A stretch of 64,000 bases of DNA from Sthenelais limicola (lineage: Eukaryota > Annelida > Polychaeta > Phyllodocida > Sigalionidae), in NCBI GenBank assembly GCA_942159475.1, contig OW804098.1:114145916-114209915 (forward strand), read 5' to 3'. The notes under the pieces are model-generated. The model was not told the origin of the DNA and ran no database searches. It saw only the letters and a list, made by a program, of their open reading frames with translations. Numbering within the stretch: position 1 is the first letter of the stretch; each line of letters opens with the position of its first letter. A program made the translations under genes and the position numbers. Below are positions 45,510 through 56,505 of the stretch, piece after piece.

Positions 45510-46410
45510 ACTCTCCTTGCTACTAGTTGTAACTTAAAAAAAGCACTTAAAGAGTGCGCTGAAATAAAAGGTCGTAAATATTTCCCCCCTAATATAAGAT
45601 CGCTGACTAATAAATGGCAGCAACTTAAACTAGACCTGAATGAACTGACCTTCGACGTGTTTTCTTTAAGTGAAACCTGGTTAAAAAAGGACATACTGGA
45701 TGCAAACTTCCAATTGAATGGGTATAACTTAGAAAGACTTGATCGGTCCCAGTCTATAGGAAGAGGACTATGTGTTAACGTTAAGAATTCGCTAAAATAT
45801 AAAGTCTTCTCTGAGTTAAATCACCAGAGTACTCACTTGGAAGCACTGGTCTTACATATAAAACATGAGAATTCTAAAAACTTGATCCTGGCCAACTTAT
45901 ACAGGCCTCCGGCAGGCAATGTTAGTACCTTCTGCGAGGAAATTATTAGCATTATCGACCTAGCGAGAGAGGCACACCCCTATTCTGAATTAATTATATT
46001 GGGAGACCTGAACATAGACATGCTACCTCAGAACATCTACCCTAATAACCACAGGAGTGAGCTATTGAAAGTCATAAGTAACAAACATCTGCAATTTGTT
46101 ATATCTATACCGACCAGAATTGGGTTAAATGGTAAAGTAACTGCACTAGACCACATTCTAACTGATATCAAACATGTCGGCCAGGCCGGGGTGATTGAAT
46201 ATAATTTAAGCGACCATTATATTGTATATCTAATTAGGAAAAAAAAGAGAGAAAAACATGCTAAGTGTAATTTCCAGGCCAGATCTTACATCAATCTGAA
46301 TACGGCAAATGCCGAAAAGGAAATGAATCTTATTGACAACTGGCAACCCTTCTACCATTGCACCGACCCCAACTCAGCTTGGAACTTAAAGGCAAACGCT
46401 ACTATCTAGT
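45510..46410 (+). pseudogene. APE-type endonuclease, N-terminal part of ORF2 (interrupted)
   Basis: The frame is open from ~45510 after a TGA; no clear start Met. Endonuclease motifs are all present: NIRSLTNKW, SLSETWL (metal-binding Glu), YRPPAGN, LGDLNID (GDxN), LDHILTD and LSDHYIVY (catalytic SDH). The apurinic-type nuclease would nick target DNA for reverse transcription. The true reading frame is cut at 46389 by the TTAA element; the last residues and stop (46408) come from the inserted DNA. Confidence 0.85.
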
Positions 46411-47483
46411 GGAAAATGAAAATAAATGTCATTTTTCTGAAACTTTGGTATTTGATTCTTGAAGTGTTTCAGGTCATAAGGATGGAAAAAAATCATTGGG
46501 TTGCCGTTCTCATTTTTGAATTACAGTGCTTCAAAATTTGGTATCTCAAAAAAACAAATGAGGACCAAAAGGGGGGCCCATTTTGCGGTACCTTGACTTC
46601 ATAGTTCATATTTGCTATCTATATTCACTCAATCTAAGTAAAATTAACAGTTTCAGAGACAGTATTATTTGGCCAATAATTCTATGCCTCTTTTCTATAG
46701 GGTGCATTGTTATTTTTATTTTGAAAACAACAAATACATAATGTGAATTTTAAATTAAAAACTTGAAAAAACTCAATATTTTTCACGATTTTTATAAAAA
46801 CAATTTTCTTTTCTCCCCACTGAAAATAAATGTCATTTTTCTGATTCTTTAGTATATGATTTTTGAAGTGTTTGTGTTCTTAAAACTGAAAAAAAATTAA
46901 TGGGTCACCGTGCTAGTTTCTGAATTATGGGGCTTTGAAACATGGCTGACAACCCAAAAATCTGCTGCTTTCAAAGTGTTCTATGTTTCCTAAACATGTC
47001 TATTTCAGACAGCTACAATTATTGTTTTAACGCGATGACATACATTTTTTTCCCTATATATGTGTAGAATATTACCTGCACTATATGTGTAGAAAATTCT
47101 GGGACATTTGGAGTATCCATTTTTGTTTTATTCCCAAAACCGTGAAAGGAAAATGCAGCATTTCCCAATAGACTTGCATGCTAATTGGGTACAACTGAGA
47201 GCTCTGTTTCCCAAACATGTCTATTTCAGACAGCTATTAAAAAAAATCTAACGCGATGACATATATTTTTTTTCCTTTTTATCTGTAGTATATAACCTGA
47301 ACTGTATGTGTAGAAAATTTCGGGACAGTAGGAGTATCCATTAATTGTTTGTGTTATTCTAGAAAATGTGAGAAAATGGGCCGTTTCCTCATAGACTGCA
47401 ACGCTAAAGGAATAGTGCGTAAAATGCCCGTAGATTTGGTATATGGTAAAGGGGGGCGTGGCAGTGAATAGTAGCATTTGCCT
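46390..47483. mobile_element. 1,094-bp TTAA-flanked non-autonomous DNA transposon (piggyBac-type target)
   Basis: TTAA at 46386-46389 and at 47484-47487 frame the element. The ends are inverted repeats: AGGCAAACGCTACTAT at the left and ATAGTAGCATTTGCCT at the right. Taking out the element with one TTAA restores the host retroelement frame exactly (W-N-L then M-Y-T-N), which proves the insertion. The interior has two internal duplications (TGAAAATAAATGTCATTTTT at ~46425 and ~46823; AACATGTCTATTTCAGACAG at ~46993 and ~47214). No transposase is coded. TTAA targets are the piggyBac hallmark, though the AGGC end differs from the usual CCC start. Confidence 0.85.
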
Positions 47484-47487
47484 TTAA

Positions 47488-47988
47488 TGTACACAAATTT
47501 GTTAAAAGTAACCAATAAGTTATGCCCCAAGAAAAAATATAAGGCAAAAAAAGAGAAACCACCATGGTATAGTAATGAATTAATTAATTTGTCCACAATA
47601 GGGACTATAACTTCAATAAATATAGGAAAACAAAAAAGGAGGCTTTTAGACTCAGGGCTGTTTATTTCCGAAACCTGGCAAATAGTGCAACTAGACAAGC
47701 TAGAAGCAATTACATAAAGGATCAGTTGAGTAGACATAAATACGACTATAAAAAGTACTGGCAGATATTAAATGATTACCTCCCATTTAAAGATAAATCA
47801 AAAAAAATCATTAACCCAGACACAAACACAATGGCATATGCCAAGGACATACCGAAGGTAATTAATAAATTTTTTGCTAATGTGGGAGCAAAACCGCAGC
47901 CTTGTTACCAGACAGTACTAACAACTATGATCTTGGCCCGGCTGACCCCAATGTTATCGACAGGGAAAATACCCCCTATGTTTTGTTG
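47488..47988 (+). pseudogene. ORF2 linker between endonuclease and RT
   Basis: Frames with LCPKKKYKAKKEKPPWYSNE and then YKKYWQILNDYLPFKDKSKK and INKFFANVGA are the usual connector of CR1-type ORF2 (PWxxxEL ... NxFFxxVG). At least two frame changes occur. Confidence 0.7.
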
Positions 47989-49467
47989 AACCCACAATCA
48001 TTAACCAAAATACTAGACACTCTCCCGTCACATAAATCATCCGGTTGCGATGAAATACCGATGCTAGTATACCAAATCTTCTTCCAAATTATCAAGCCGC
48101 AACTCATATTCCTACTAAATCTCTCTGTCACACAAAGCATTGTACCCGATCGCTGGAAAAAGGCCACAGTCATACCCATACCCAAAAAGGGCAATGTAAC
48201 CCATGTTACCAACTTACGTTCCATCTCCCTAACCCATATATTGGGTAAGGTGTTGGAAAAACATATTAATGGACAGATACAGGATTTTGTTGATACACAT
48301 ACTATCACCATACCAAGAAAAAAATTCTTCTACAATTGAAACGGTCTATCTATTATTATATAAACTACTAAACAACCGAAATTTAAAAATAACAAGTACC
48401 ATGGTCTTTTTCGACTACCAGAAAGCATTTGACTCTATTAATCACAAAATATTATTGTCTAAACTTGATCATTACTGTCTACCGGTCTGGTTCTGGAAAT
48501 GGGTAAAAAACTATTTAACAAATAGACAACAGAAAGTAAGACTTGGAAACCATTACTCATGGTACCTACTGATTAAGTGTGGTGTGCCCCAAGGATCAAT
48601 CTTGGGGCCACTACTCTTCAATATATTCATTAATGAAATCGGCAAATTAAACCTACATGGGCACATGCTCTTATTTGCTGATGATATTGTTCTGCCCAAC
48701 AGCTCAAACGAACACAACACTTCTAGACTTATGTCAATCTGATACTGAAAAGATTGCTGATTGGAGTCTATGTAACAAGCTTTCTATAAGCCTACCAAAA
48801 ACAAAAGCTATGCTAATCCCTCCAAGCACATACTACAAAAGAATATACCACCAAAGCTCTTAATCTACAATTCAAACATCGAGTGGGTTGATTCCTTTGT
48901 GTATTTGGGCGTTACCATTGATACCACGCTTAAATTTGAATTAATGGCCAAGAATATCCTGACCAAGGCAAATGCCAGATTATGTAATTTGTATATGAAC
49001 CGTCATGCTTTAGATATAGGAACCCGTCTCTTAACTATCAAATCGATGGTCCTATCCTATTTGGAATTATTGTAACATATGCTACCTGAATTGCAATAAG
49101 TCTATACTGAATCAGCTCCAGGTCTTTCAGAATAAGCCTCTAAGATTTGCGTTAAAAAACCACGAAGCTACAATGTCGACCAATTACACATAGATGCCAA
49201 AGTAATGAATATAAGACAGAGAATATTCTTTAACAATGCCAAATTTTTTCACAAACAACTGTATTTATGTAGAGTAAATTGGATTGAAATTTTGAAGTGA
49301 ACCACCCGAACTGCAACCTGTATCAACGTTCGATGGCCTACCTGGGTATCCAAGCCTGGAACAACTACATCGAAGCCAACCTCAAGAATAACGACAATGC
49401 CGTGAGCTTCAAAAGACATCTGAAAAATAATATCCTGCTAGGGGTAGCAATTATCCCTGAGTTCTAG
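47902..49467 (+). pseudogene. Reverse transcriptase part of ORF2 with several frameshifts
   Basis: RT motifs appear in order over three frames: LPSHKSSGCDEIP, WKKATVIPIPKKG (47902-48339); VFFDYQKAFDSINH, CGVPQGSILGPLLFN, LLFADDIV (48269-48742); EKIADWSLCNKLSIS (48657-48863); VYLGVTIDTTLKF and the C-terminal RSMAYLGIQAWNNYIEANLK ending at ~49467. Frameshifts lie near 48310, 48720 and 48860, with stops later. This part is dead, although the catalytic Asp residues are still written. Confidence 0.85.
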
Positions 49468-49818
49468 GTTGCCAACTAAGAAGATCCAATAGTACCTAAA
49501 TTGTACCTAGTTAGAATCTAATTTAATTTAATCTGATGTGTCAAGACAAATGTCTACCCCATTATAAGACCCCCCAACCCTTCTATTTCATCCATTCACC
49601 TCCTCAACAACTCGTTCCATCTCATTACTATTCTACCCCTTTAGAGGGAAAAGTATACTAGATATATTATAACACACACAAAATTTAAGTAACGAAATGT
49701 TTTAGTTAAAATTCAGGCTAAGGAGGAATATCGGATATACCCGATCCTTATACACCAACAGCTATGGCATATGCCAGCTTATATTCCCTGAATAAAGATA
49801 TGTTCCAAAAAAAAAATG

Positions 49819-52130
49819 CATGGTTGCTATATGACCCTTTTGTTCTGTAAATAATCTTAACATATGGTGTAATAATCTCACCTAATTTGCCGTGCAAAAA
49901 GAATTGCTGGGACAAGTGGGCAAAATCTGACAGCTATAGTGGAGGTATCAGGGCCTGCCCGCCTTAAACTCTCATATTATTGGGGTCACCACAGTTGCAG
50001 CGGGACTGACTGAATTTGATGTTTGACCTTGAAAATGGTGACCTTGACCTTGACAAAGGTCAATTAAAAGATATATTATGAAAGTACTCTTGGATCCCTT
50101 TCACATGTATAAATTGTGTAGCTTTGAAATAAATTGTTCAAAAGATATAGACTGCAGTATGTAATTTAGATTTACACAAAATTTAGCATAGAATGAAAAG
50201 TGAGGCTTGATTACCATGGCAACAGACATTCCGATGATACCAAAAATGGGTTATTTTTCTTTCCCCTAATGTCAGTTATTATTTGTATGCATTAGGTTAC
50301 CATATTCTTCTATTGCCATATTTTCATAAGAGAAAATAGGATGTCACATCCCAGAATTTTGCTATTTTTACATTTCAAGGTCATATTTGGTGACCTTGAC
50401 CTTGAGCAAGGTCATTGATTTGAAAGGAAATGATAACCCTTGGATACAACATTGTTATTCCCAAGTTTGGTCACAATACTGTTAAAAGTGTAGAAATGGG
50501 ACACTTAAAACCTATTTTTTGCTAAAATACAAAAAAATCACAAGTTTCCATGGAAACAGGCCATTTTGATAATGTTCGCCACCTTTTGGGCAATTCTTTT
50601 CCTCAGATTCAGAAAATTCATGAAATTCTACACAAAATACCTCAAATTTAGCTTGTTATACAGTGGGTAGGGGTTCCCTCCCAAATTTAGCCTGTGGCCG
50701 CTGTACTATAAGACATAATATATTAAAATTTGTTATCTAAAGGGCTTATGTACCGAGAATGACTTCCTGGCAGCACGAACAAGCTATACATTGGATATAA
50801 TTTTTCTTTTCTTAAAGAGGGTTTTTACCATCTACAGCACCACTTCTACAACTATCATGAACCTATAATTCTCATATGTACTGAGAATGACCTTTTGGTT
50901 ACCGTTTTAAAAAATATATTTCTATGTAACTTGGTTACGTATTATATACATTTCCAGGTTTAAGCCTGACTAGAATATTTTAAAATCTCAAACCTATCCT
51001 GAGAGGTGTTTGGATTTTCTTGTCACCATTTTTATTACCTGAATATTTTGGCGAGGGAAAGTGTTATTTACATTGTGTTTTGAACTATATATTAAGAACT
51101 AAAAATGCAGAAAGGAGATCTTCTTAGCTAACTAGTTGATTCCCTCAGGATCTGCTCAAGTGTACGCCAAGGTAAGGATTGAGCTCTGTTTTTTTTGTAC
51201 ATCGACATACTTTTCACCTGGATTTCAACTCTAAATTTCAGTTCCAAGAGTACTAAGAGTCTGGAAATTTCTCCCATATGGAATAACTTGCGTCTATATA
51301 TAAAAGCTTTCACCTGTAGAAAAATCCAATTAATAATACTTACATTATTATTATTTTCGTCAATACCAAACAAGATTTCAATTGGCTTGATAATAACTCT
51401 TCCTGACGAACTTCTTTTTGCGCGTTTATATTAAGAAAGTCTGTTTCTATAATCCAATTAAAAAGATCTTCCCATACTTTTCTTATTGTATTGTGGAATC
51501 CTAGAGGTTTATTGTACAGAAGTCCCGGTCCCCGCACTCCCTACACATAATGACATGCATGCTCGTTCCCATTTCCACGGGAAAATTTGCATGTCCTTGA
51601 AAACTTATAAATCTTTTTTCTGGATAACTTCACGAAAATGGAAAAAAGGGGTGTTAATTCAGCTGGTAACGTGAAAAGTTTGTTTGTGTATGCTTGGGAA
51701 AGTTATGATAGTGATAGTCAGCAAAGCTAATTCGCTCTGCAGTGTAGGTCTTGGTCATTATAAGGGGATTATAAATTGCTCTTAACACAGGAAACTCGTA
51801 GCATCTATTACTGTGCATGTGGGTTGGTCACTTATGTTTTATTAACTTTTAAGTCTCGTTTCTGGGAAAGCAAATGAATGTCAGCGTTTTTAAGAAAAAA
51901 GGGGTGTTTTTAGGGATGAAAAATCAGCGTTTAGTAGCGTTTGCTTTCAAAAAGTTCAAAAAGACCCAGACTTACCTTTTAGTGAATAAGAATGTCAAAT
52001 AGGTGCTGAACTTTCTAAAAAGGTCTTGGAGTTCTTCCCAACCAGAGTGATTCAGAAACTGCAATGCTTGTTGCACCTCCACCTTCTCCACTCTTAACAC
52101 TATGCTAGGCTATGGTGTACTGAGCATGAT
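49819..52130. other. Gene-free stretch
   Basis: Near 50030-50060 and 50365-50415 there are TGACCTTGACCTTGA words with nearby AAGGTCA (nuclear-receptor-like half-sites in a dispersed repeat). No exon or RNA gene was recognised. Confidence 0.4.
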
Positions 52131-52369
52131 ATGGGTGAGATTTTCAGAAAATGTACAATTGGCAGGTGTACATATTTAGTAAATTCTGCTAAATTAGGCT
52201 GGAATGTGGTCAATACTAGATCAATTCAAGTATATTTGGTATTGCATTGATTCCATCAATTTGCTTGGTTAGGGTGAACTGTATTTTGAACTTTATTTTC
52301 GTCTGAAATTTCGGTTATTTGATAGGATTGCTGAAGATGAATTGTACATTTTCTGAAAATCTTACCCAT
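52131..52369. mobile_element. Family A MITE, best copy (239 bp)
   Basis: Terminal inverted repeats of 30 bp with one mismatch: ATGGGTGAGATTTTCAG at the left, CTGAAAATCTTACCCAT at the right, with inner GTACAATT/AATTGTAC. Flanked by AT on both sides. No coding capacity. Confidence 0.85.
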
Positions 52370-54406
52370 ATGCATGGTATGCATGTTCATGAAGGGGTTG
52401 AAAATGAATTATTTGAGGTATAGAGTTGTCACAGGATTTTGTCTCAGGTTCCAGAGATAGTATCTGCACTAACCTAAGTGTTTTATAGCCAATTGTCACA
52501 TAAAAGGGGCCGAAATGAATGATTTAAGGTATAGCCTTTACTCATGGTTTCGGATTCCGGAGATAGTATCTGCACTAATCTGATTCATGGGTGAAGTTAT
52601 CAGAAAATGTACAATTCAACTTCACCAATCCTCTTACATAATTCACATTTAAGACAAAAATGATCTTCAAAATGCAGTTTAATATAACGGAACTGATACT
52701 TAAAATCAATGCGATACAAAATATATTCAAATATTCCAGGTATTCATCATATTTTAGCCTAATTTAGCAGTTCCTAATAATATTGGGCATGTAGATTTTT
52801 TTTCCATATCACCTTTACAACAATTGTCATACAATGTTGAATTGAATGGGAGAAACCTATGGAAAGCGGAATAATCTCTTTGACAGTCACAGTTTTCTGA
52901 ATGAGAATGACCCCCTTTATTTAATAGTCAACAAACGGGGAGTTGCCGCCATTTTGAATCTTGATTCGCATAGAATTATGGGACTAATGGTACAGTATAA
53001 AACCTATAGAAAACATGCCATGTTCAGCATGGTATCATTTATACAAACTCTGATATTGGTGAAAACATTTTTGCAATTTTCGATAAAATTTTGCCAAATA
53101 TTTGTACGTCAGATTTGATCAGAATCCATCCCAGCATGCACTGCAGAAGACATACACAGTGACATGCAACTGCCCTATTAACAAAAAAAAGAGTTTTCCA
53201 TGAGGAGTAGGGCAGAACGGGTATTCATATGAGCATAGGTCATGCCCTCTAGGGTGAATACAATTGCTGCCTTCTGGTGATAGTGATAGCAATGCCATCG
53301 GATTATCATTTTTCTTATAGGAATATACTTTTCCTTTTTTTGAATATCTTTTTCTTTCCGTGTTCCCAAATTCTCTGGAAAAGGGTAACATTTTGGCTAT
53401 ACGGCAATCTCTGGCCAGAGAATCCAAAAAATAAGGGGTGCATTTTGCTGGTGAGCCTGGAGAAAAACAAAAAAGGGGTACTTATTTAACTAGCCCGGAG
53501 TAAAAAGGGGTGTTTAAAACCAGCCCATAACTTAATTAAACATTGTAGGTCACCAAAATGGAGGCTCGAAATAACGTCAGCTTTCAATTAATGGAAATGT
53601 GGGGTAGAAAAAAATAACAATGCCATCAAAATCCTTGAATAGGGGGTCTAAAAATGATTCCGGAGATAAGGGGCTGTTTTTGAGTTTAGGGAATGAGCAT
53701 TGGTGTCCACCTCATATCCATGTTCACCTCAGTTTTTTGGCCATCACTAAAAACAACACATAGACTGTCCGCATCTACTTAAAACGTTTATTTCACGTTT
53801 GCAATGAAAACGTGTCAGAATTCAAGAGTGTCACATGTGTTGCCAATATTTATGGATATTTGTTGTAACAAATTAGTGGGCAAAAACCAAATTTGTTGGC
53901 GTTTTACGTTTTTCTCTGTAGTGAAGTCACCTTATAAAGATGGTTAAAGTTGAACAATCAATTAACGTCAGTAAAAAAACAGTTTTTGCCACGGCAAATC
54001 CTGCGCCTAGCATGGGTATCTACCTTTTGTCAAACTGGAAAAAAAGAAAATATTATTATCGTTGTTATTAGTAGAAGTTCACCATAAAAAGGAGACAAGA
54101 AACAAAAATTATACTCCTTGGTGTTTACAGTATTGGCCTGTATGAGAAATATACATGTTTGGTGTGTTCGGTCTTCAAAGCAAGACAAATTACTTAATGA
54201 AATGGACTCCGACAAATGATACACATTGGAGACGAGGTATAAAGTTACTGCATATTGTTGGTTGAGATATTCTGATACTGGATATCATAATAGATCAGAT
54301 TTTGACCCTTATCTTCTTGATAGGAGAATGTAAATAACTGACTCTCTGGGACTGCATTATAATAGAGGATTTGCATGTGTCATTGCACATGTGCAGTATA
54401 TAGGTA
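52370..54406. other. Gene-free stretch of repeats
   Basis: 52580-52800 is another family A MITE end. 52940-53175 is dispersed repeat C (GCCGCCATTTTGAATCTTGA ... CATCCCAGCATGCACTG). The rest shows nothing that I can name. Confidence 0.45.
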
Positions 54407-54557
54407 GAACTAACCGCAGTGCTGTCTCTGTGATGGTTCTTCACCGAGTTGGAGGCGGGGGAATCCCGAGGGGTCGGAGCATAGCGTAGACCCGAGGGTT
54501 TCCCCTCGCCGGAAACGAGGTGAAGAACCATCACAGAGACTGCACTAAGGTTAGTTC
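54407..54557. repeat. 151-bp foldback
   Basis: GAACTAACC...CTCTGTGATGGTTCTTCACC on the left is mirrored by GGTGAAGAACCATCACAGAG...GGTTAGTTC on the right, ~40-bp arms with a few mismatches and a G/C-rich middle. MITE-like. Confidence 0.8.
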
Positions 54558-55117
54558 AAGATTTATTTGACCTCTCCCAAACGATTTTAAACATATTATA
54601 TTGTTTTTAATTATGGTAACATGGTAACTTGATGCGAGAGAAACACGGCAAGGGAGTGGCATCATTCCAGTGGTGGTTGAGTTTATGACGGCCGTCGTTG
54701 ACGCCGGGCGTGACGTTGACGACGCCATGACAACCCTGCCCTACTTTCAGAATAGCCAATGAAAACGCAGAAGGATAAACTGGGTCATCTGTTTCTTCCC
54801 TAGGGAGGAATGAAACATATTTCTTCCCGCTCACTAGCATATAGCGAGTCTATACAAAGTCTATGGGCACTTCATTCCAGAGGTGAAATAAAGTGCATTA
54901 TTACATACGTACATGATTTCAACGACATGATAACGGGGTGCGTAATTTGATTGGTTCACGACGTCACACTCTAGGCCTACCCGGCTGAAGCGTAACGCTG
55001 TCTTGCATTTTTCAAAAGTTTTCCGATAATTTGTCAAGAAAAACACTACTAAGAAGGTAAATATAACAAACAAATCAATGAATATGTATGAAATAAATAC
55101 CAAACAGCCCTCTGTTC
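54558..55117. other. Gene-free stretch
   Basis: Locally G/C-rich at 54640-54730 (AACGTCACGCC region). No gene supported. Confidence 0.35.
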
Positions 55118-55210
55118 GGTGTCAAATCGATCTCGACAGAGGGTCAAATCGCACTCCACACCTTTGGGGTGTCGTGCGATTTGACCCTCCGTCTCAATTG
55201 ATTTGACACC
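55118..55210. repeat. 93-bp foldback
   Basis: GGTGTCAAATC ... GAGGGTCAAATCGCAC returns inverted as GTGCGATTTGACCCTC ... GATTTGACACC. Arms ~38 bp, centre ACACCTTTGGGGTGT. Confidence 0.8.
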
Positions 55211-56338
55211 TCCATCAGGCTATACGGATTCAATTTATATCTGACATACAAATATTTGACAGCATTTTTTTATCAGTAATTGTAAGAATGTTTTCACCAA
55301 TATTTTGGTTCCTATAAATGATCAATAAAAACCAAGATTAATGCATGATGGGAAAGATGAAGGCTGGTGCTATGGAAACATGTATAACATATGGATATTG
55401 ACATGGGAGCATTCATAAATATTTCATGTGGAACATAGGGCTTATAGCTTTTACACTGAGATTCAACTCCCATAATTCCATGCGAATCAAGATTCAAGAT
55501 GGTGACCATGCAAGTCCTATATTGATCCTTACTCACACACACAACTCCTATAATTCCTTGTCATACAAGTCCTCTATTGAGCCTTACTCTCACAATCAAC
55601 TCCCATAATTCCTTGTGGATCAAGATACAATATGGTGGCCATGCAAGTCCTCTATTGAGCCTTACTCCCACATACAACTCCAATAATCCCTTGCGAATCA
55701 AGATTCAATATGTGACCATACAAGTTCTCTATTGAGCCTTCAGGCGTGGCAGAACAGATAAAATATTGGTGGGGGGGACAAAGGGAAAGCCTCTCGCCTC
55801 AAACCGCAAAGAGTCATTATGATTCTATTTAAACCACAAAATGTCAGTATATTTCCATTAAAATGCCTAGTTCTAGGACAAGAAACTGATTAGCGAGGTA
55901 GGCTGACATACCATTCTTATCTGATCTGAGGGTTTGGACCTAGAGGGGAATTCTCTCTAGTATAAGCTGTTAGAATAATCAGAGATTTTCTTTTGCCTCT
56001 GGCTTATCGCTGAATCCAAATAAATCCAAAGGTTTTATCATTGGAAATTATAGCAATAACTAATAGAACGCTTCTCAGCATTGATTGGACTGACAGGATG
56101 AAAAGTCTGGTGTCATATCGAAAAGTGACCCCATCGAAAAGTGACCCATGGGTCGATTTTCTACATCGAAAAGGGACCCATGGGTCGATTTTCAGCAATT
56201 AAAAAGGGACCCACCGCATCGAAAAAATGACCCTACAATTTATGGAGAGATATAAAGACTTTTATACCATATTGAGCTTTCATTTCTCAGCAATTATGGA
56301 GCTAGCAACTGCTAATATGACAACATGGAATGTGTTAT
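55211..56338. other. Gene-free stretch with tandem repeats
   Basis: 55430-55740 has four ~54- to 78-bp tandem copies (GCAAGTCCTCTATTGAGCC with AACTCCCATAATTCCTTG), related to repeat C. 56125-56235 repeats ATCGAAAAGTGACCC and its complement. No gene. Confidence 0.5.
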
Positions 56339-56487
56339 GTGATATAATGTTCCCATTGTGGATATCAACGCGAGAGGAGCTGCCACCTAGTGTCCACTAC
56401 TGAAAGAGCGGCAGACGCAGGCGACAGAAGCTACCTGAGCATTCACTTCTCCCCGAGCTGTCAGACGTGAAGGATCGATTTTGATTT
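56339..56487 (+). repeat. Ngaro split direct repeat A1
   Basis: Begins GTGATATAATGTTCCC and ends GATCGATTTTGATTT. Matches A2 (60799-60947) except A for G in GCGGCAGAC. Likely holds the promoter and 5' UTR; the Gag ATG is 19 nt after it. Confidence 0.92.
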
Positions 56488-56505
56488 CTGATATGCTGTG
56501 TATAT

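Larger units (their letters stand above)
42480..49818 (+). mobile_element. Non-LTR retrotransposon with NADAR and SGNH proteins
   Basis: Order: ORF1-type nucleic-acid-binding domain remnant (42490-42876), NADAR protein (42863-43975), SGNH hydrolase (43977-44612), ~900-bp gap, APE endonuclease (about 45510-46385, interrupted), linker (47488-47950), RT (47902-49467 with frameshifts), then ~350-bp 3' UTR ending with an AATAAA at ~49793 and an A10 run at ~49809-49818. A DNA element sits at 46390-47483. The 5' end appears truncated at ~42480. Endonuclease type and order fit the CR1/L2 group, where esterase-bearing ORF1 proteins are known. The palindrome GGCANATGCC occurs eight times along it. Confidence 0.85.

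Noticed and set aside
46390..47483. Intron inside ORF2
   Set aside because: The TTAA duplication, inverted ends and exact frame repair fit a DNA transposon; no GT-AG pair fits the boundaries.
47354..47737. Minus-strand 127-codon frame
   Set aside because: It crosses the boundary of the TTAA element and lies opposite the true ORF2 frame.
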